Source: Bacteroidaceae bacterium
GTDB lineage: Bacteria > Bacteroidota > Bacteroidia > Bacteroidales > Barnesiellaceae_A
Length of the DNA stretch: 64,000 bases
Direction: 5' to 3'
Assembly: GCA_017481745.1 (NCBI GenBank)
Contig: JAFUOV010000017.1
Span: 45,352-109,351, forward strand
Shown one piece after another: positions 63,972 to 64,000 of the stretch; positions within the stretch are counted from its first letter, which is position 1, and every line of letters begins with the position of its first letter. The notes under the pieces were generated by a model. That model worked only from the letters and a program-made list of their open reading frames with translations. It had not been told where the DNA came from and made no database searches. A program made the position numbers and the translations under genes.

Positions 63972-64000
63972 TTTTTTCGTATCGGCAGGTGTAACTCTTC
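63920..64000 (-). CDS. IS3-family transposase OrfA, copy 2, C-terminal fragment
   Basis: The last ~26 codons of orfA ending at TAA (63922-63920), same stop position as in copy 1. The rest is outside the window. Confidence 0.85.
   Translation of the reverse strand, partial: EELHLPIRKKLPPEQSKGTPKSKRNR

Larger units (their letters stand above)
63001..64000 (-). mobile_element. IS3-family insertion sequence, copy 2 (inverted, cut by the window edge)
   Basis: Right end of a second copy of the element at 13155-14550, in opposite orientation. The outer end reads GTGTCGTCCTAAAAAAGTGT inward. The visible 1000 bp (orfB, frameshift site, end of orfA) keep exactly the spacing of copy 1. The orfB products differ by only 8 of 265 residues counted from the shared internal Met. 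The left end, with the rest of orfA, lies beyond 64000. Confidence 0.92.

Noticed and set aside
13155..64000. Composite transposon bounded by the two IS3 copies
   Set aside because: The interval is 48.5 kb of essential core genes, so it is not a plausible mobile cargo. Inversion by recombination is the sensible consequence.

Overview
This 64 kb window is chromosomal DNA of a Bacteroidales bacterium (phylum Bacteroidota). The evidence is the promoter type (-7 TAnnTTTG, usually with a TTG about 19-21 bp upstream), the lack of Shine-Dalgarno sequences, the GT3-type glycogen synthase, a BACON-domain lipoprotein, GLUG beta-helix surface proteins, one of them with a type IX secretion-like C-terminal tail, and operons such as ftsK-lolA-trxB. 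I cannot resolve the family. Most of the window is core genome, densely coded on both strands.

Layout. 0-3.9 kb, leftward: a threonylcarbamoyl-AMP synthase / polyprenyl-phosphate sugar transferase / ClC channel operon and a BspA-like leucine-rich protein. 3.9-13 kb, rightward: patatin-like lipase, cytoplasmic GH13 enzyme, PRPP synthetase, a large GLUG/type IX-like secreted protein, an exported GH2 glycosidase, and a 52-residue YqaE/Pmp3 membrane peptide that ordinary ORF cutoffs miss. 13.15-14.55 kb: a complete IS3-family element. It sits between the stop codon of a TPR gene and what looks like that gene's own terminator. 14.5-23.4 kb: TPR-gyrA (leftward), then clpC and htpG (rightward). 23.6-26.6 kb: leftward ksgA-mgtE-acyltransferase operon. 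26.8-43.7 kb: rightward housekeeping genes (flippase-like protein, pepD, GDPD, valS, dxs, trkA, trkH, ftsK, lolA-like, trxB, Crp-family regulator). 43.8-52 kb, leftward: an accessory-looking stretch with an LRR protein, three small lipoproteins (two of them paralogous), a CvfB-like S1 protein, a BACON/GLUG lipoprotein, and an amidase/acyltransferase/small-protein operon. 52-56 kb: three exported or lipidated carbohydrate-related proteins (SGNH-like, sialate O-acetylesterase, aldose epimerase). 56.2-60.5 kb: glycogen synthase and alpha-glucan phosphorylase. 60.7-63 kb: a DUF1508 protein, fabD, and a PHP-type tyrosine phosphatase. 63.0 kb to the end: a second, inverted, nearly identical copy of the IS3 element, cut by the window edge.

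How the genes fit together. Glycogen synthase, phosphorylase and the cytoplasmic GH13 enzyme form an intracellular glucan storage set. The GH2, sialate O-acetylesterase, SGNH-like and epimerase proteins act on glycans at the cell surface or in the periplasm. The sugar transferase and the PHP phosphatase, at opposite ends, are both surface-polysaccharide functions. ClpC, HtpG and KsgA are quality-control functions.

I found no convincing new multi-gene defence or mobile system. The signals most worth a second look are: (1) a 119-nt five-segment hairpin at 47430-47548 upstream of the lipoprotein operon; (2) the paralogous lipoprotein pair with a PEGA-like tail on one member; (3) the inverted IS3 pair 48.5 kb apart, with a predicted A7 frameshift site and a palindrome over the orfB stop codon; (4) an IS insertion that separates a TPR gene from its terminator; (5) an 18-bp repeat that duplicates the -7 promoter element of the S1-protein gene.
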